Shown here in pieces: positions 1 through 12,840 of a stretch of 64,000 nucleotides of DNA. The notes below the pieces were generated by a model. The model was not told where the DNA came from, made no database searches, and saw only the letters and a program-made list of their open reading frames with translations. Numbering within the stretch: position 1 is the stretch's first letter; every line of letters begins with the position of its first letter. The translations under genes and the position numbers were made by a program. Source of the DNA: Pezicula radicicola (taxonomy: Eukaryota > Ascomycota > Leotiomycetes > Helotiales > Dermateaceae); the NCBI GenBank assembly GCA_003008705.1, contig PDUO01000013.1:454702-518701 (forward strand), written 5' to 3'.

Positions 1-2125
1 TCCACAAGGACTGCTCCTCCATAGAGCCAGATTTATATGTCATAGCATCGCTAATGAGGATGAAGTGCTCGAAGAACTTGGAAGCAATGTCTTCGTAGAT
101 GCGGCGATGCTTGGCCAGTTCCAGGGCAATATTTAGCATGCACAAGCAGTAGAAAGCCATCCATCCTGTGCTATCCGCTTGTTCAAGGACACCTCCCGTG
201 GGCAGAGGTTCCGAGCGATTGAACAATCCAATGTTGTCTAAGCCTAGAAATCCCCCCTCGAAGACATTCTTTCCGTCGAAGTCCTTACGGTTGACCCACC
301 ACGTAAAATTGAGGAGTAGCTTCTGGAATACTCTCTCTAAGAAATCCAAGTCCTGTCGACCGTACATTTTTCTCTCGATCTTGAAAGTTCGAAAAGTGGC
401 CCAAGCATGGACTGGTGGATTGACGTCGCCAAAGTTCCACTCATAAGCTGGCAGTTGTCCGTTCGGATGCATATACCATTCTCGTGTGAACAAATCAAGC
501 TGCTTTTTTGCAAAGTCTGGGTCGATCATAGCCAAGGGAATACAGTGGAATGCCGAGTCCCATGCTGCGAAGAATGGATATTCCCAGGAATCTGGCATTG
601 ACAAGATATCATCAAGATACATATGCTTCCACTGAAAATTACGTATCTCTTGACGATTTGGTGGTGGGGGAGGCTGGGAAGGATCACCGTTTGCCCATTG
701 GTCCCAAATGAAATGATAGAATTGCTTAGTCCACATCATACCGGCAAAGGCCTGTCGTTGGATGTTACGGAGGTCATCAGCCATGGGAAGAGGGCTGATA
801 CGATAAAAAAATTCATCGGCCTCATCTTTTCGCTTGTCAATGATGTCGTCAAAAAGCTCTTCGTCTAGGTATCCATCGTATCTCTTTGTGAGACGGAATC
901 TCACAACCGCACACTCGCCGGGCAATACTCCCCCAGATTCGGTAAACGCAAAAGATGCAGCACATTTCGTGCCGGTCTTCTTGGGATTGACCGCTTTCTT
1001 CTCCTTGTCCACGATGTACCGATGAAATGCATCCTTGACGTACGGTTGCACATTCTTTCCATCATACAAGAGCTCAAAATTGGTATCATTTTCGGTGAAC
1101 ATAAGCTCTGGCTGGACATCTTGGCCACTCGGTCCAACTCCAGGAGAGGGCGAGAGTTGGAAATAGCGATCACCGAGCTTGTAATGCTTGGAGTGTGCAA
1201 CGGTCTCTTCAACCTGACTAATAGAAGGCTTTTTGTCTGCCGACTCATGGCCCCAAACCCAAGTGTTTCTAAACCAGACATGGGGAACAATATGTAGTGG
1301 AGCTGGATCTGGACCTCTGTTCCAAGCTGTCACTCGGAAGAGCAATTCTTCTGGGTCGTCCGCCTCTTTCGCCGTCTCTATATTGATATCCCAGTATCGA
1401 TCCTCGTCAAAGACTCCCGTATCAATGATCTGGTACTCGCGGTCCTCCTTCCCTCGCTTCGCATTTTCGGCGACGAGGTCTTCATAAGGGAATTTCTTCT
1501 GTGGGTATTTGTAGAGCAGCTTCATATATGAGTGCTATGCAGTTATCAGCAATAGTATGGGCAAAGAAAAATGGTAGGGACTAACGGTGGGTGTGTTATC
1601 GACATGGAAATGAGCTTCCTTGATACTCTCTCCATGGTTTCCCTGCGGATTTGAGAGGCCGAATAGACGCTCTTTTAGGAAATCACTGTGAGAGTTGTCA
1701 GCAGGGTCTAGAGGTTTGAATTGCCAATAGTAGTGCCTACTCTTCTCCATTCCAAAACGCGAAGGCAATATTTTGCAAACCATGGGTATCCGACACACCG
1801 GCAATGCCGTCTTCTCCCCAGCGGAAAGTTCTTGATCGTGCGTGCTCATGGGGAAAGTCTGCACAATAAGTTAGCTTAGACACAGGTATAACCTAGCCAC
1901 ATTCACTCACGACTCCAGGCATCACCATCTGCACTGTAGTCCTCTCGAACTGTAGGTCTTCCGTTAGTCTACATCGCCTGGGTAGTGGCAAACTGGCAAA
2001 CCTGTAGCCCATTGTCTCTCAGCAACATAAGGACCCCATTTCTTCCAGTACTTCTTGCGGTCGCGGTCTTCCTTGAGTCGCTTCTCCTCCTCGGTCAAGT
2101 ACTCGTGGTGGTCGATGCGAACCAT
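1..2125 (-). CDS. GH63/MGH1-type glycoside hydrolase, N-terminal part (truncated by window edge)
   Basis: Reading the minus strand from the ATG at 2125 and removing short GT-AG introns (near 1951-2002, 1863-1910, 1686-1756, 1524-1585) gives a continuous protein starting [20 protein letters not shown]. Its last part in the window contains [17 protein letters not shown], the segment [17 protein letters not shown] and [14 protein letters not shown]. These are characteristic of the (alpha/alpha)6-barrel glucosidases of family GH63 and the related MGH1-like enzymes, which hydrolyse alpha-glucosidic bonds. There is no obvious signal peptide, so a cytosolic enzyme is more likely than ER glucosidase I. 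The C-terminal part lies left of the window. The substrate cannot be told from sequence; the family assignment is firm. Confidence 0.85.
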
Positions 2126-3059
2126 TCTGAATCCGGTATCAGCAGAACCAATTGGGCCTCGAGTGGCCGGGCTCTTGGAACGTAGGAGCTATTGAGCGCT
2201 GAGGAAGAGAGAATTGAAAAAAGGTTCAGATGGTAATGTTGAATGGGGGGGATGGAAATTTCAGGAGGGAAGATGGCAAAGTGCCTTAATTAGCTCGGCA
2301 GGTGAAAGTCAATGGCCGTTGTTGACTCGTGAGGGTTGCAGCTGCACGAAGCTAGGCGGGCATGTAATCAAGGCTAGCAGTAGGCGCAGAAACATGGAAG
2401 GAAAGGCAGGCGCACACGCGGTGTAGGGAAGCTGGGAAGGTTGAGCGCTGGGCTCGTTGGGAAAGGGAAAAGCGTCGAGGCGTATTATGGTCTCACCGGC
2501 ACTACTGCAGAGTTGCTTGCAGCTACTGGCTACTACGAAGTACAGTACGAGGTACAGTATTGTGCCCTCCTAGGCCAACTGATAGGGACCCTTGTATCGA
2601 GACAAGTCCCCTGTGAGTAGTGACGTCGTTTTGTATTTTGGGGGGTCTCGATAGAGTACAGTAAATTTACCTTGCCCTTGCCCTTGCCCTTGCTAACCTA
2701 ACCTAACCTACCTAATATAACCAAAGTTACTCAGTGGCCTGACTACAGTTTTGATACTGTACTCCCACTTCTCTTCCACCTCATTTCAAAGCACCATTTT
2801 TTAAATCCTTCCACATTCACTCTTATCTGCTTATCAACCCCTCGCCTCAGTCTGATTCGCCCATCTCCCGTGCTCGAGCCTTCTGGGGCGATCCACTAAC
2901 TCCATCAAACTCCAGCTTTTTTCTTCTACACCACCACCACCATCACCTCCAAGCGCAACCATGCACGAACTCTTCTTCAACCCCACCACGCCCACCTCCA
3001 CGCACATATCATCACGATCACGATGACCAACTTCTCCACGCATGTACTTGGAGACGCTG
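2126..3059. other. Intergenic region with telomere-like CCTAA tract
   Basis: Promoter side of the glycosidase gene. It holds CAGTAC/TACGAAGTA-like words at 2533-2560 and a short tract at about 2671-2720 made of CCCTTG triplications followed by three CCTAA units. No convincing gene is visible. Small plus-strand ORFs near 2961 have no recognisable content. Confidence 0.5.
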
Positions 3060-3725
3060 TATTCCTTCCCATTTATTTAATGAGAATCAGCAGCAACTTG
3101 ATTCAAACGAGACAACTTTAGGGACCTTAGCAGCTTACAGCTCACCTCTAAAAAGCTCTCGCCTAACTTCAATACTCTCTTCAAAGCCTGGTCTAATATT
3201 AAAAAGCCGCTCAGTCGCTTTGTGAAAGATCCGATTGCTCTCCGATCCCTGTTAGGACGGTATGATGCTCTCATCTCCGGTAGTTTTGTCGTTCCGTTCT
3301 TCGAACATGTTTCCTGGAGGGATTCAGACCTTGAAATCTTTGTTGAGGATGGCCCTAGTGCAATAGTACTTGGGAGGGAAGTATCTCTTTGAAGCAGAGG
3401 GTTACCATCTGGGCTCAACCAAGGGGGAAAATAAGGTCCAGAGAGGCGAGTATATTTCAGAAGTCGTCAAGGTTTTTGCTCCAGTCTTTCTTGTTGCAGT
3501 CGACACAACAGACTACGATGTAGGGATTTTCGGCTTCGAATAACCATACGCACATAAAGGTCGTTATCCATTCTACGAAGTATGGCGTCTGCATTGTGAG
3601 AACCGAAGCCGCTGAGACTAGAGCTTGCTAAGTTGGGTGAACCGGAAAAGGTAGACATTAACAACTTGAACCCAGGAGATACGATATTCTTTGACGAACA
3701 GGTAACTGTGTGGTATAACACTTGA
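3060..3725 (+). pseudogene. Decayed relic of a fungal gene family with a (G)SLISGS..xFF..SDLxI motif
   Basis: One plus-strand frame from about 3095 reads NTLFKAWSNIKKPLSRF, then LRSLLGRYDALISGSFVVPFFEH and WRDSDLEIFVEDG. This resembles a widespread fungal family in which a conserved ISGSxALxFF segment is followed by SDLDIYV, reminiscent of a nucleotidyltransferase-like fold. After DLEIFVEDGPSAIVLGR the frame shifts near 3375-3390, where the neighbouring frame continues as YLFEAEGYHLG. It then meets an in-frame stop after about 3530, and no start codon or full-length frame is visible. The ISGS...SDLEI block is seen directly; calling it a pseudogene of that family is inference, and the family's function is unknown. 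Confidence 0.5.
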
Positions 3726-4787
3726 ATAAATCAGCAGCGTAGTTTCCTAGCGGAGAATCGCTTGTCTGATGGCAATTTTGAAGGAGTGCGTGTAGGCTGC
3801 TCTTCGAGGTGAATTAAGCTAGTGCCGATGTATTGCGGTTTGGACGATATGTGGAGAATACGAAGCATTCCCCATCTTTGAACCTTCGATTCAGGTTTTG
3901 CATCTCAATTAAAAATGGGGAGTACTGACGTACTGGATGTCAAAAGCATCCATTCAGAATAGCATACCAGAATACAAGACAGTGTCTCTCATGGAAGAAA
4001 TTGTTATGCCCCGCTCTCACTGTGAAGCCAATTGCCTGCTAACCTATAATCACTAAGTCAAACGTAAAAGTGCACTATAATCCTCTCTTATTTCGTCTTG
4101 CGTGTAATTCTACTACAGAGACAATATGAGTGAGTGTGATTCTCTCTATTGTTCTACTTTTCTATAATTACTCAACAAAACGACCAAGTAGCTTCTTCGG
4201 TGTTACTTAGCTATTGATATCTCGTAGCTTACTAGTCTACTCTATTAGCATACTCCTGCTTGAGGCATGCCCTGTCAAGGTAGACTTCGGTTCTAAACGA
4301 GTACTTCGTATCTGGTATTGGGTTAATAACTTGGTAATTTCCAGCTTGGACATTCCTTGCTCTATGACTCTCTGTAACGACCATCTGGAGGAGAATTCAC
4401 GTGCACTACAGATTTGGTTAATTTTATTACCATTAGAACGAACTCGCTTCTCAATTATAATCCACTTCATCGTCTGTAATGACCGTTGATGATTATTTAT
4501 ATAGGAACTGAGGAATAGTAGACGCAGTCCCTACGCCGTGACTATAACCAAGAGGATGATAGTTCGTTCCACAGGATAGTAACTCACTCAGTTTAAGTAA
4601 CTCGCTAATTTGAGCAACTGACTTATTTGGGGCAATTAACTTAGTTAGAGTAATCCACATGATTCTAGTGTTTGATGTAACGCTTGTGCTAAGTATTGCA
4701 ATTGAACGTTATATTCATATTTAGCTAACTATGCTGCCTTAAGTTCTCCAGAATCACAACTTTCTGCACCCGTATGATAAAACTAAT
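3726..4787. other. AT-rich intergenic island with degenerate TAACTxACTTAAGT-type words
   Basis: No gene is seen. From about 4085 the sequence is AT-rich and contains several imperfect copies of a TTAAGTAACT / TTGAGCAACTGACTT word (best at 4585-4650). The same kind of words recur near 30.5 kb and 50.5 kb. Confidence 0.5.
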
Positions 4788-7700
4788 TTAAGCATCATTA
4801 TCCCAGGTCAACTTCACTAACTTACTCTGCAGCAATTTTTCGAGAGCACCATTATCAGCACAACGCTGTGCAATGCCAATGGCATTCTCCGCCCATCTTC
4901 TGCAGGCCTCATCCTCATGCCCACAATATAGATCTACAGCACGGTTGAACGCTCTAGTTGCCATCCATTCAAGCTCTTCGTGTGGGTATGGCTGCTCAGA
5001 CTGTGGTGTTTATTAACACAGAGGCTCTTACAGAAGAGGTAGGAAACTTTGAATACTTACCTCAACTGCTTGCTCTGCATGTGCTTGTACCTGAGCGAGA
5101 AGCTCCTCAGCTATATCCATATTGGCGGAAAGAGATATTTGAAATAGACAACGCATGTACTTCGACAGCTTGAAGATATCAAGTTGCTCAAGTGCCCACG
5201 CCTCATTGACAATCTTTTTCAAAATGTTCATCAATACTGAACGAGAACTCCTGTTAGCTAGAGTCTAGACAACGAATAATAGTCATTACTGACCGTGTGG
5301 AGGAGCTTGCGCGGACAGAACACAATCCGCCATCAGCTCATAAACCTTCATATTCTTGCAAATTTCTGCTTTCAGCAAGATCTCTCCCAACGTATCCCAT
5401 GCCTTCAAATGGCACGCAGCTTCAAAGTCGAAAGCTACGAGAACAGCAAGCTTCTGGAGTAGATCTTCGGCTGGGCCTTCCTCTAGCCTCTCTAACTTCT
5501 TTTGCAGCTCTTGATCAAAACTCTCAACGTGCTTCCTAAGTGCAATGTACGTCTGCAGTTGCTTTTCGATGTTATCTTCTCCTCGAGCCAAACTAGTCAG
5601 AGCAATGGAGACTGAGAATTCGCAAAACATCTTCTTGAGTGCTAGGTCGTCCGCTACTTGCTCGCTGATATCCTTGGGATACGCTTCGATGAAAGTGATA
5701 CAGCATAGTAAAATCCTGACTGAATGTTGAGGTTTCCATGCGTTTAGGTGGTTTACAGCGAGATTATATGAGTTTTTAGAAAACCACTCAAGCTCAAGCA
5801 TATTCCATAGCGCATCCCCTATTTGTCTGTGCGGATGTTTCTGCTTTATTGACGCGGTTGCTTATTTGAGTGATCAGCAGAGCTTTTACTAGTGGACTGG
5901 AAGCGACTCACCTCCTTCAAAGAGCTTGCATAACTTCTCTGTTGTCGTCTCATGTTGGTGACCTCCTACACCCTTTGTGTGGCGTAAGAGCGAGTCAGTC
6001 AATCTTATTGTTGCTCGAAGTAACGAGGGAAGATGAACACCAGGTGGAGCTCCGTAGTCATACTTCTCATGGAGAATCTGCAGCGCGTTTAATGCTTGTT
6101 GCTTATTGTCAACTTGTTGGGCATCCAATACACAAGCGAAAATCAGGGTACAGTCATCCCCCGAGAGCCTGCCTATCAAGTCTATGCATTCAGCTGCAAA
6201 TTCGATTTCTCCACAGCGTATAGCAATCTTGTACATCAGAAACCTTGTCAACGGTTCATTCTTGGCTTCATCAGACATTGATCCAAATAGTTCTCTTGCG
6301 TCGTTGATGTCTTTCCGAGCAAGTGCGCAGAGCAAAAGTTTTCTGATCATCATCAGCATAGTGCAAGAGCAAAGATCAGCCCTCGTACCTGGAAATGCGT
6401 GTCATATTGATGTCTCCTGACTTTTCAAAGACTTGGTGCATAGCTAAGTGGCACCACCTCTCTGCTACTTCATGCTGCCCGAGTGTAAAATTTGATTCTA
6501 TCCGTCTCCATAATAACTATTGACTCTTAATATAAAATTTTCGAGATGGAAAAAGGCTACTCACCGTATGCGCTGCATGAATCCCTGCTAAGGATATAGG
6601 TTGTCTCAAATTTGCGCCAATATCAGACAGAATCTGCTCGAGAGATGCTAATGTATGTGATCCCTCACTTTGTCGAGTTGCCATCAATATACGCATAACA
6701 AGCAGCTTCTCGATCCACTCCGATCTTCCTTCTTTTAATATTCGCAACCTAAAGAGTTCATCAACTGCAGCGCACGCAAGAGTGGGACTTTTATCGTCTA
6801 GTTTACGGATATGGGTCATTAGAAGCTTGAGATTCGAATCAGAAAGGAAGACGGTACGAGTTATCCTTTGCAAGACGTCGTAGTAAGAGTTGGTGTCGAA
6901 AGATTCGTTCGTGGTTCCCGAAATTATCTCCAGCCGGAGCAGCAAGACAAGCAGCTTGTCTCCTTGTTCATCTCCCAACATGCCGACCAAGTTATTTGCC
7001 TGTTCAATCGACCTTTCATCTGTGAGTCCCAGCAGTGCCTTGATCCATAGGCTTATGATAGAGATTCGTAGCTCGCTCGCATCCATACTCATCCGGTCAA
7101 GTTCCTGGCTGCCGAGAATGCCATAACTCCGCTCTAGCCACTTTGTAGCTAGCGCGTATTCTTTCTTTATAAAAAAGTCCTTCCCCATCTCGAACAAAAC
7201 GTCTGCAAGATTCTCCGCCGCATTTGGATTGATGGCTTGGCCGATGGAAGTGGACTTCTCGTACATATATTCTGCTAACTTGAGATCATCATGGCGCCAT
7301 GCCTAGATCTTACGATTAGCTACAATTTGAAAACTCTCTGCAAGAGCGGCTTGCCAAAGCGGTCCTAAGGATGAAATACTCAGCCGTCAAGCCGCTGCAT
7401 GATTCGGCAGAGTCCCCGTCTGGCGGGCTCTGACCTGACTCTCCTCTCTTCAAAATATCCACGTAGCTCGCAACCTTTTCTAAGGCTTTTAACGCGAGGT
7501 CATACTGATGGGTATCTATGGCGTGTCAGTCATGGGACAAGGAGGCTATAAAGCAGGCATACCGAGGCAAATTTTGGTTGTTTTCAACCCAGTCTTCAAC
7601 AAGCGCACAACATTCGACCTCTGACTTCTACCATGTTCGTGAGCGCTAGCTAGGAGGAGGAAAGCAAAGACGCGTGCCATAACAAGAATGATTGGAATAT

Positions 7701-8072
7701 CTTCAGCCTTGTCTGATCCGAAGTCTCGTCGCAGCCGCGTGCAGAGATTCCATAGCTCTGTCCCTTGGCTGTCAAGTTCTCCTGATTTTGAAACTCCAGC
7801 GGCACCCAATTTGGTAGGAAATGAGGAAAGGTGATTCTCAATGCTATGTAGAATCGAACCTGGGGTTTTAGATGCGACAGCTGTAGGGAGCTGTGCCTGA
7901 AGGTCTGTCGTAAAAGCTGCTCTGGTAGTTAGCTCGACATCAACTTGGCTATCAAGGGAACTTGCATAAGATAGATGTGATGCGCTTGTCCTTGTCAGAG
8001 CGCCCTGTAAGTGTAACTGGTGCCATTACTATTATTTGCTGATAGCTTGGTAGTGGTTTGCGATGTGTGCAT
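4788..8072 (-). CDS. SPO22/ZIP4-like meiosis protein (TPR)
   Basis: Minus-strand exons separated by short introns join into a long helical protein. Segments include NLADVLFEMGKDFFIKKEYALATKWLERSY (about 7130-7220), KALITxC-free TPR-like helices, and a C-terminal exon ending at the TAA at 4788 (SEQPYPHEELEWMATRAFNRAVDLYCG, then LLQSKLVKLTWDNDA). The pattern of alternating A-G-A/L-rich helices with the KWLERSYGIL block matches SPO22/ZIP4, the synapsis-initiation-complex TPR protein that links crossover formation to synaptonemal complex assembly in meiosis. The start is not resolved. The coding frame is open to about 8026, where a stop precedes it, and the ATG at 8072 lies in another frame, so an unseen 5' intron or exon is needed. 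It lies just downstream of acuK on the same strand. Confidence 0.7.
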
Positions 8073-8330
8073 TAGAAGAAAGATGTGAAGGGTGGGTGGA
8101 TAAATTATGCTTTAGCGCAACATCACTTGCTACGAACTGGGTAGCAACTTAGGTATTTTTTTGGAAACCCTCGGTCAAATTATCATACTTGATAAATTCT
8201 ACTACTTGGAAGAGCTTAAAGCTTGCGCTTGGCCAGATTTCAACTTCGTCTGGCTGTATTTACCCCTTAACGCCTGCTCAATGACATGGTATATCCCACA
8301 GCCTTTTTTACAGCATTCTTCAGAAGATGT

Positions 8331-10204
8331 CTAACGCTTGATCGGATCTTGAGGCAGAAAGTTCCCGACGATTAGACATGGGCTGGAAAGAATTAGCGCT
8401 TCAATCATTAGATTGACGACGGATAGTTGCTCACATTTTGTGATCATCCCTACGAATTGTGAAAGAGAAGCAGCACTTGATAGTTGGCTCCTTCGATTGA
8501 TCGTCCGGATTTTTCAAAAGACAAGTTGTTATGAGAGCTTTCTGAGACTGGTCGAATGCAATCGCCCCAAACTTTTCCCAATAGTTCACCAATGATTCCT
8601 CTGCCAGAATCTCATGTAAAGCTATCTTGCCCTGAGGTATGAATGTCAACACTGCTTTTCCCAATCAGCCATACAGAAATACTCACATCTCGAAGTTTCT
8701 CGATAGGAACATGAATGAGCTCAGCCATTTCTTTATTGCCTCTGAAAATCTCCCCGGTTCTTCTCCAGCAACATGCTGGAATAGCCATGCTTGCAAAAAC
8801 ACGATCATACTCCATCAAACTACGCTCGAACCACATCTCCACGTATATGAGCTCAATATCTGTCAAAGCCTGTACCTTCTCCCTGAATTTGGGTCGGAAC
8901 CGGTCCATTTGACGAAGAATCTTTTGTTTTGAAGCCGCATGCATATGGCCGTCCATATACGCGGAGAGGCGTGCATAACCTTTTACATAGTTGAATGGTT
9001 TGAGCATACCAGCATCGTACTTGGCCCGAAGTAATCTTTGCATTCTTTCTTCGGGAGCATCGTTGCCAGTGGGATCAGCAGCTTGGAGATAATACTCGCG
9101 TGCTTTGTCGGTTGGAATGACACTCGCAGGCCTCGTTATCGCAGGTCCTTGGGCATTTCCTGGAGCGGACAACCCTTGTTGATTGCCAGAGAGGAGAGAA
9201 TTGTTGTTCATTCCGGTTGGTAGTATCGCCCCAGTTGAATCAGTAAAGAAATTTGAACTATCTTCGTTTAGAAGTGCCCCTTCGTCTGCCAGACTATTAT
9301 TTAGGAAGTCATTCAAAAGTTGGTACTCATTTGTAACTTCTGGGGCATTAAACATATACGAAGAATGGTAGTTATGCATGTCTTGGAATTGGTTTTGTGA
9401 ACCAAGCCAGTCATTAGAGTACCCGATGACTACCGCCTTGTTAATGCTCCTCTAACAAGGACATGCCAGTCTCATTACTCACATAGATTGCTGTTACTGT
9501 TAAGAGCATTTGGTTGTATCCCAGAAACAGGAGACGGTTGGACCAGCTGAAGAGGTGCGCCTTGCGAGAGGCTTGAAGGCCTGATGCCCAAATCGGTCTG
9601 AGCCTGTTCCTGCGGTTGCTGATATGGATGGCTCATGCCGTTGTCGAGCTCAGTCTGCTGAGGTTGGTCCGGGGGAGTTGTACCATCTTCCGCAGGACTG
9701 GTATGTTGCGTTTTGGACTTTTTCGTGGTCGTTTCCGGTTCGCGGAACTCATCGTGACAGAGGTGACCGATATTGCGCTTTATACACCGAGCACAAGGGC
9801 GTTCCTGTACACCGACTTAGTCATTGAGATTTAGGTTGGGACGTATGGCTGCATGTTATAGTTGCAAAGAGGCCTTACCAAGTCGCAGGTCATATGCTGG
9901 CGGGAGGCGGGATCGAATTAGCTCATGCCAAACATGTATGCGCCGATGCACATACACCACACGTTCGGGTTCATTCTGGCCCAATGGAGGACTTACAGAT
10001 CTTCGACAATACACGCAAGCTGCAGGACACGTTTCTCAGATAAGCAAGTCTTGTACGAGCATGAAAGCTGCTTGGTATATGCGGCGTACCGTGATTTACT
10101 TTGCGACGCTTTTTGGGGCTCTTGCTTGCACCTGTTGCGCCTGTAGCTGCAGGCGACGATTCTGGCTTCTCATCCTTCCCATTGCTGGTCCCATTCTGTT
10201 CCAT
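8331..10204 (-). CDS. acuK: AcuK/ERT1-type Zn2Cys6 transcription activator of gluconeogenesis
   Basis: Seven exons, 10090-10204, 9997-10019, 9879-9896, 9483-9804, 8687-9429, 8435-8631 and 8331-8382, stay in frame and give about 489 residues. The N-terminal Zn2Cys6 cluster reads KKRRKVNHACVYCRRS, HMTCDL, ERPCARCIKRNIGHLCHDE and is split over four exons. The C-terminal half carries the AcuK-type PAS-like region with MLKPFNYVKGYARL, FERSLMEYDRVFASMAIPAC, GEIFRGNKEMAELIHVP and IKCCFSFTIRRD, ending VGNFLPQDPIKR. In Aspergillus, AcuK (with AcuM) activates PEP carboxykinase and fructose-1,6-bisphosphatase genes on gluconeogenic carbon sources; yeast ERT1 is related. Two of the exons that build the DNA-binding domain are only 23 and 18 nt long. 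Confidence 0.93.
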
Positions 10205-10776
10205 GACATCGGAGCCTAAGTTTCGAAGGCTTCCATCGAATTGCGACGCTGCGCTGTCGTTTTCCGGGTCGATCGAGGTGTAGAGTTATTACAGTAACTT
10301 GTCGATGCGATGGTCAATGAGGCTCTTCAAAATTGTCAGTTGCTTGTACAGTAAACGGTTTAGTATGAATAGGCATACATAGTCCGGACAGTGTCGGATT
10401 CGGAAAGGGGATCTTCGCATGCAGCATAGAACTGCTGGTTGCTTTGAAGAAAATGTGAGTCTCCCAGTTCCTGTCCATCCGGATCTTCACAAGCGTGCGG
10501 CGGAAAGGAAAGCGGGGCACCCAAGATTGGAGATCGTGGGGGATCTAGAAGGTCACATCTCATCTTCAACGTCTTCTAGAGAACATCAAGCGCAGTCAAA
10601 ATCAATACAATTGCGAGGCCTTTGGGCTTTGGTATCTTATTGCGAGTCGCACACAACCTCCCTTACTTCCTCGATTCCCATATCATTTTTGTAACCAAAT
10701 CCCCGGAACCCAAGCCTCGGTTCGTCCCTGTGCGTCCAAGCCTTGACACACTGACTCCGTAATACCTGGTCCTCAA
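10205..10776. other. Intergenic region, acuK promoter / CENP-Q 3' flank
   Basis: About 570 bp between two minus-strand genes. Short ORFs on both strands show no recognisable protein. It probably contains the acuK promoter and 5' leader. Confidence 0.5.
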
Positions 10777-12840
10777 TTATCCCAAGACGACACTGTCATA
10801 CTCTTTGCTTTCAAGTTGATCGAATAGGGTGGCCTGTACAGCTGCTTTCCCCTTTGACAGAGCCTGACTGATCCCCTGGATCTGGCTCATATTGCCATTC
10901 ATACTGTCCACGTGACCACTAACGTCCTCCATGAGAGCCACAAGCCCGTCATCCTTATAAGTCTGAATGAAGAATTAGCAGCGTCAGTCAATTGCAGGAG
11001 CTTCTCACTCACATTGAGAGGCTGTGGCAAAGTTCTCAGATCGGTGGCTAAGCCAAACTCTTCCACTGCATCCTCCTTCGCATCTTCGGGTTGCACCAAG
11101 GCATGGACCTTTCGACCCGCTTGTTTCCTCTTCAGAGACTCAGACTTCGCATTCGTCTCCAGATTTGCTAAATCGTCCCTTTCCGACTCAAGTAATGTTT
11201 TCTCCTTGCTGAGTTCGGTTTCTAAAAGCTCATTTGCATGCAACACCGGTGTAAGTTGGGTAGCCAATGCCCTATTGTTATTCAGAATTTTCTCGAAATC
11301 GAAATCATCCCCGCGTTGACTGCGTGATCCTGTTGGAAATGGTAGGCCTTTCGAAAGTCTCTTGACGATCCTGCGGGTCACCATTTGCATAGCTGTACTC
11401 GCTTGCGATCTCTTGCGTTCATGAAGACGCATGACTACCCGCCTTTCAATTCCATAAAATAAATGCGAGATACCCTCAATGCTATCATTTGGCAAAGGCT
11501 CCCATTTTGCGATCGTCTGGCGAGGTATTCGGCGGGTTACAGTTGCTAGATGTTGGTATCCCGGGGCCTCCTCCATAGACTCCTCTTGCTCCACATCGGG
11601 ATTGACATTGGCTCGGTGACGTCTTGTTGCTTGAGAATCTTTATTAGGGGTCTCGTTTTGGACGGCAGTTTTCGAAGTACTAGCAGTCTTCTTTCCAGAA
11701 GCATGTGAGTTGCTTATTTTAGAGCGAGCGCCCGTGTTGCCATCCGAGACTCGAGTTCGCTTTGTTGTCTTAGAAGGCTGTTCTGTAGATGCCTTTGTAA
11801 CCTTTGGGGGCTTATCGCGACTCGTTTTACCACTTCTCGCTCTACCAAAAGAGGAAGTTGCAGTTTCCACAGCTTCAATTTCAGGTTCTAGATTTGAAGA
11901 ATCCTTAAGCATCTTACGAGCTATGGTTTTTGTTGACTTATGAACGGCTGGCTGATCGTTATTCGAAGTATTTCCACGCCTCTTGTTGCTGCGAATTTGA
12001 TCTTTGGTAGAAGCAGCCTCTGAATGCGTTGGTAAGTGCTGGTCATCGTTTGAAGCTTCCGGCTGCTTCTTACGTCTAGAGGGATCCTTGAGAGAGCTAA
12101 CGTGGGGATCTACTTGGGCCTCTGTACTTTGTTTCTGTCTACGCTGAGATGATACTTCGGCATCCTGTAAAGCAGCCGGTTGACTAGTTCCAGTATTTCT
12201 TCCATTGGCAATAGCCGGAGTCTCTTCTTCGTTACTTTGAACCACCCAGAAATCGGATGGCCTCTTCCTTTTCCGTTTTGACAGCCTTGCTTCTACTGCC
12301 TCCTCAGTTTCCTCTTCGCCAAGCTCCAGAGTAAGTTTAGCTTTCGACGGCCTTCCTCGACTTGAAGTGCGTGCTTCGTGTTGGGTCTGATCTTCGGATA
12401 CGAGCAAAGAGCCTTGAGCTTTTGTCACCGTTTCCCCGTTTACATTTGCTATAGCAGACTGCAAAGAAGGCTTGGTTTTCGGTGGACGTCCGCGACTGGC
12501 AGTTGGTGCTTTCTGACCGTCATTTGGCTCTACAGCAGCCACTGCGTCAAGTTTCGACTTCTTGGAATTCTCCTTATCAGCAGCCGCTGCATCTCCTAAC
12601 TGTGAATGTCGCGGGCGCTTTGTATTTGAATGCTCGCGACGAGGTGGCTCGGGTTTTTGGGGCAAATGTGCTGAGGCCTCCCACCAGTTCCCAGGCCGAT
12701 TGCGTTGCCGCTTCAGGATCTGTGATTCGGGAGCCTGTGGTCTGTTAGTATTGTTTCTACATTGGATAGAGGAAAACCTGCCATAATTTGAGTCTGGTGT
12801 TTTCGTTGTACTCGTCGCGTCCGCGTCGTCAGGAGGGATG
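10777..12840 (-). CDS. CENP-Q (Okp1/Fta7) inner kinetochore protein with AT-hooks
   Basis: A single large exon (about 10985 to 12733) plus a 3' exon (about 10777-10966) encodes a basic, disordered N-terminal half. This half has two AT-hook-like motifs (SRGRPPKTK, SRGRPSKAK) and an additional KRQRNRPGNWWE patch. A coiled-coil C-terminal half follows: TRRIPRQTIAKWEPL, IERRVVMRLHERKRS, NRALATQLTPVLHANELLE. The end reads LMEDVSGHVDSMNGNMSQIQ..LFDQLESKEYDSVVLG, stop at 10777-10779. This layout fits CENP-Q, a COMA/CCAN subunit that holds the inner kinetochore on centromeric chromatin. The first coding exon is unresolved. The frame is open upstream of APESQILKRQRN through an apparent intron at about 12734-12782, but no in-frame ATG is certain, so the right boundary is approximate. 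Confidence 0.75.
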
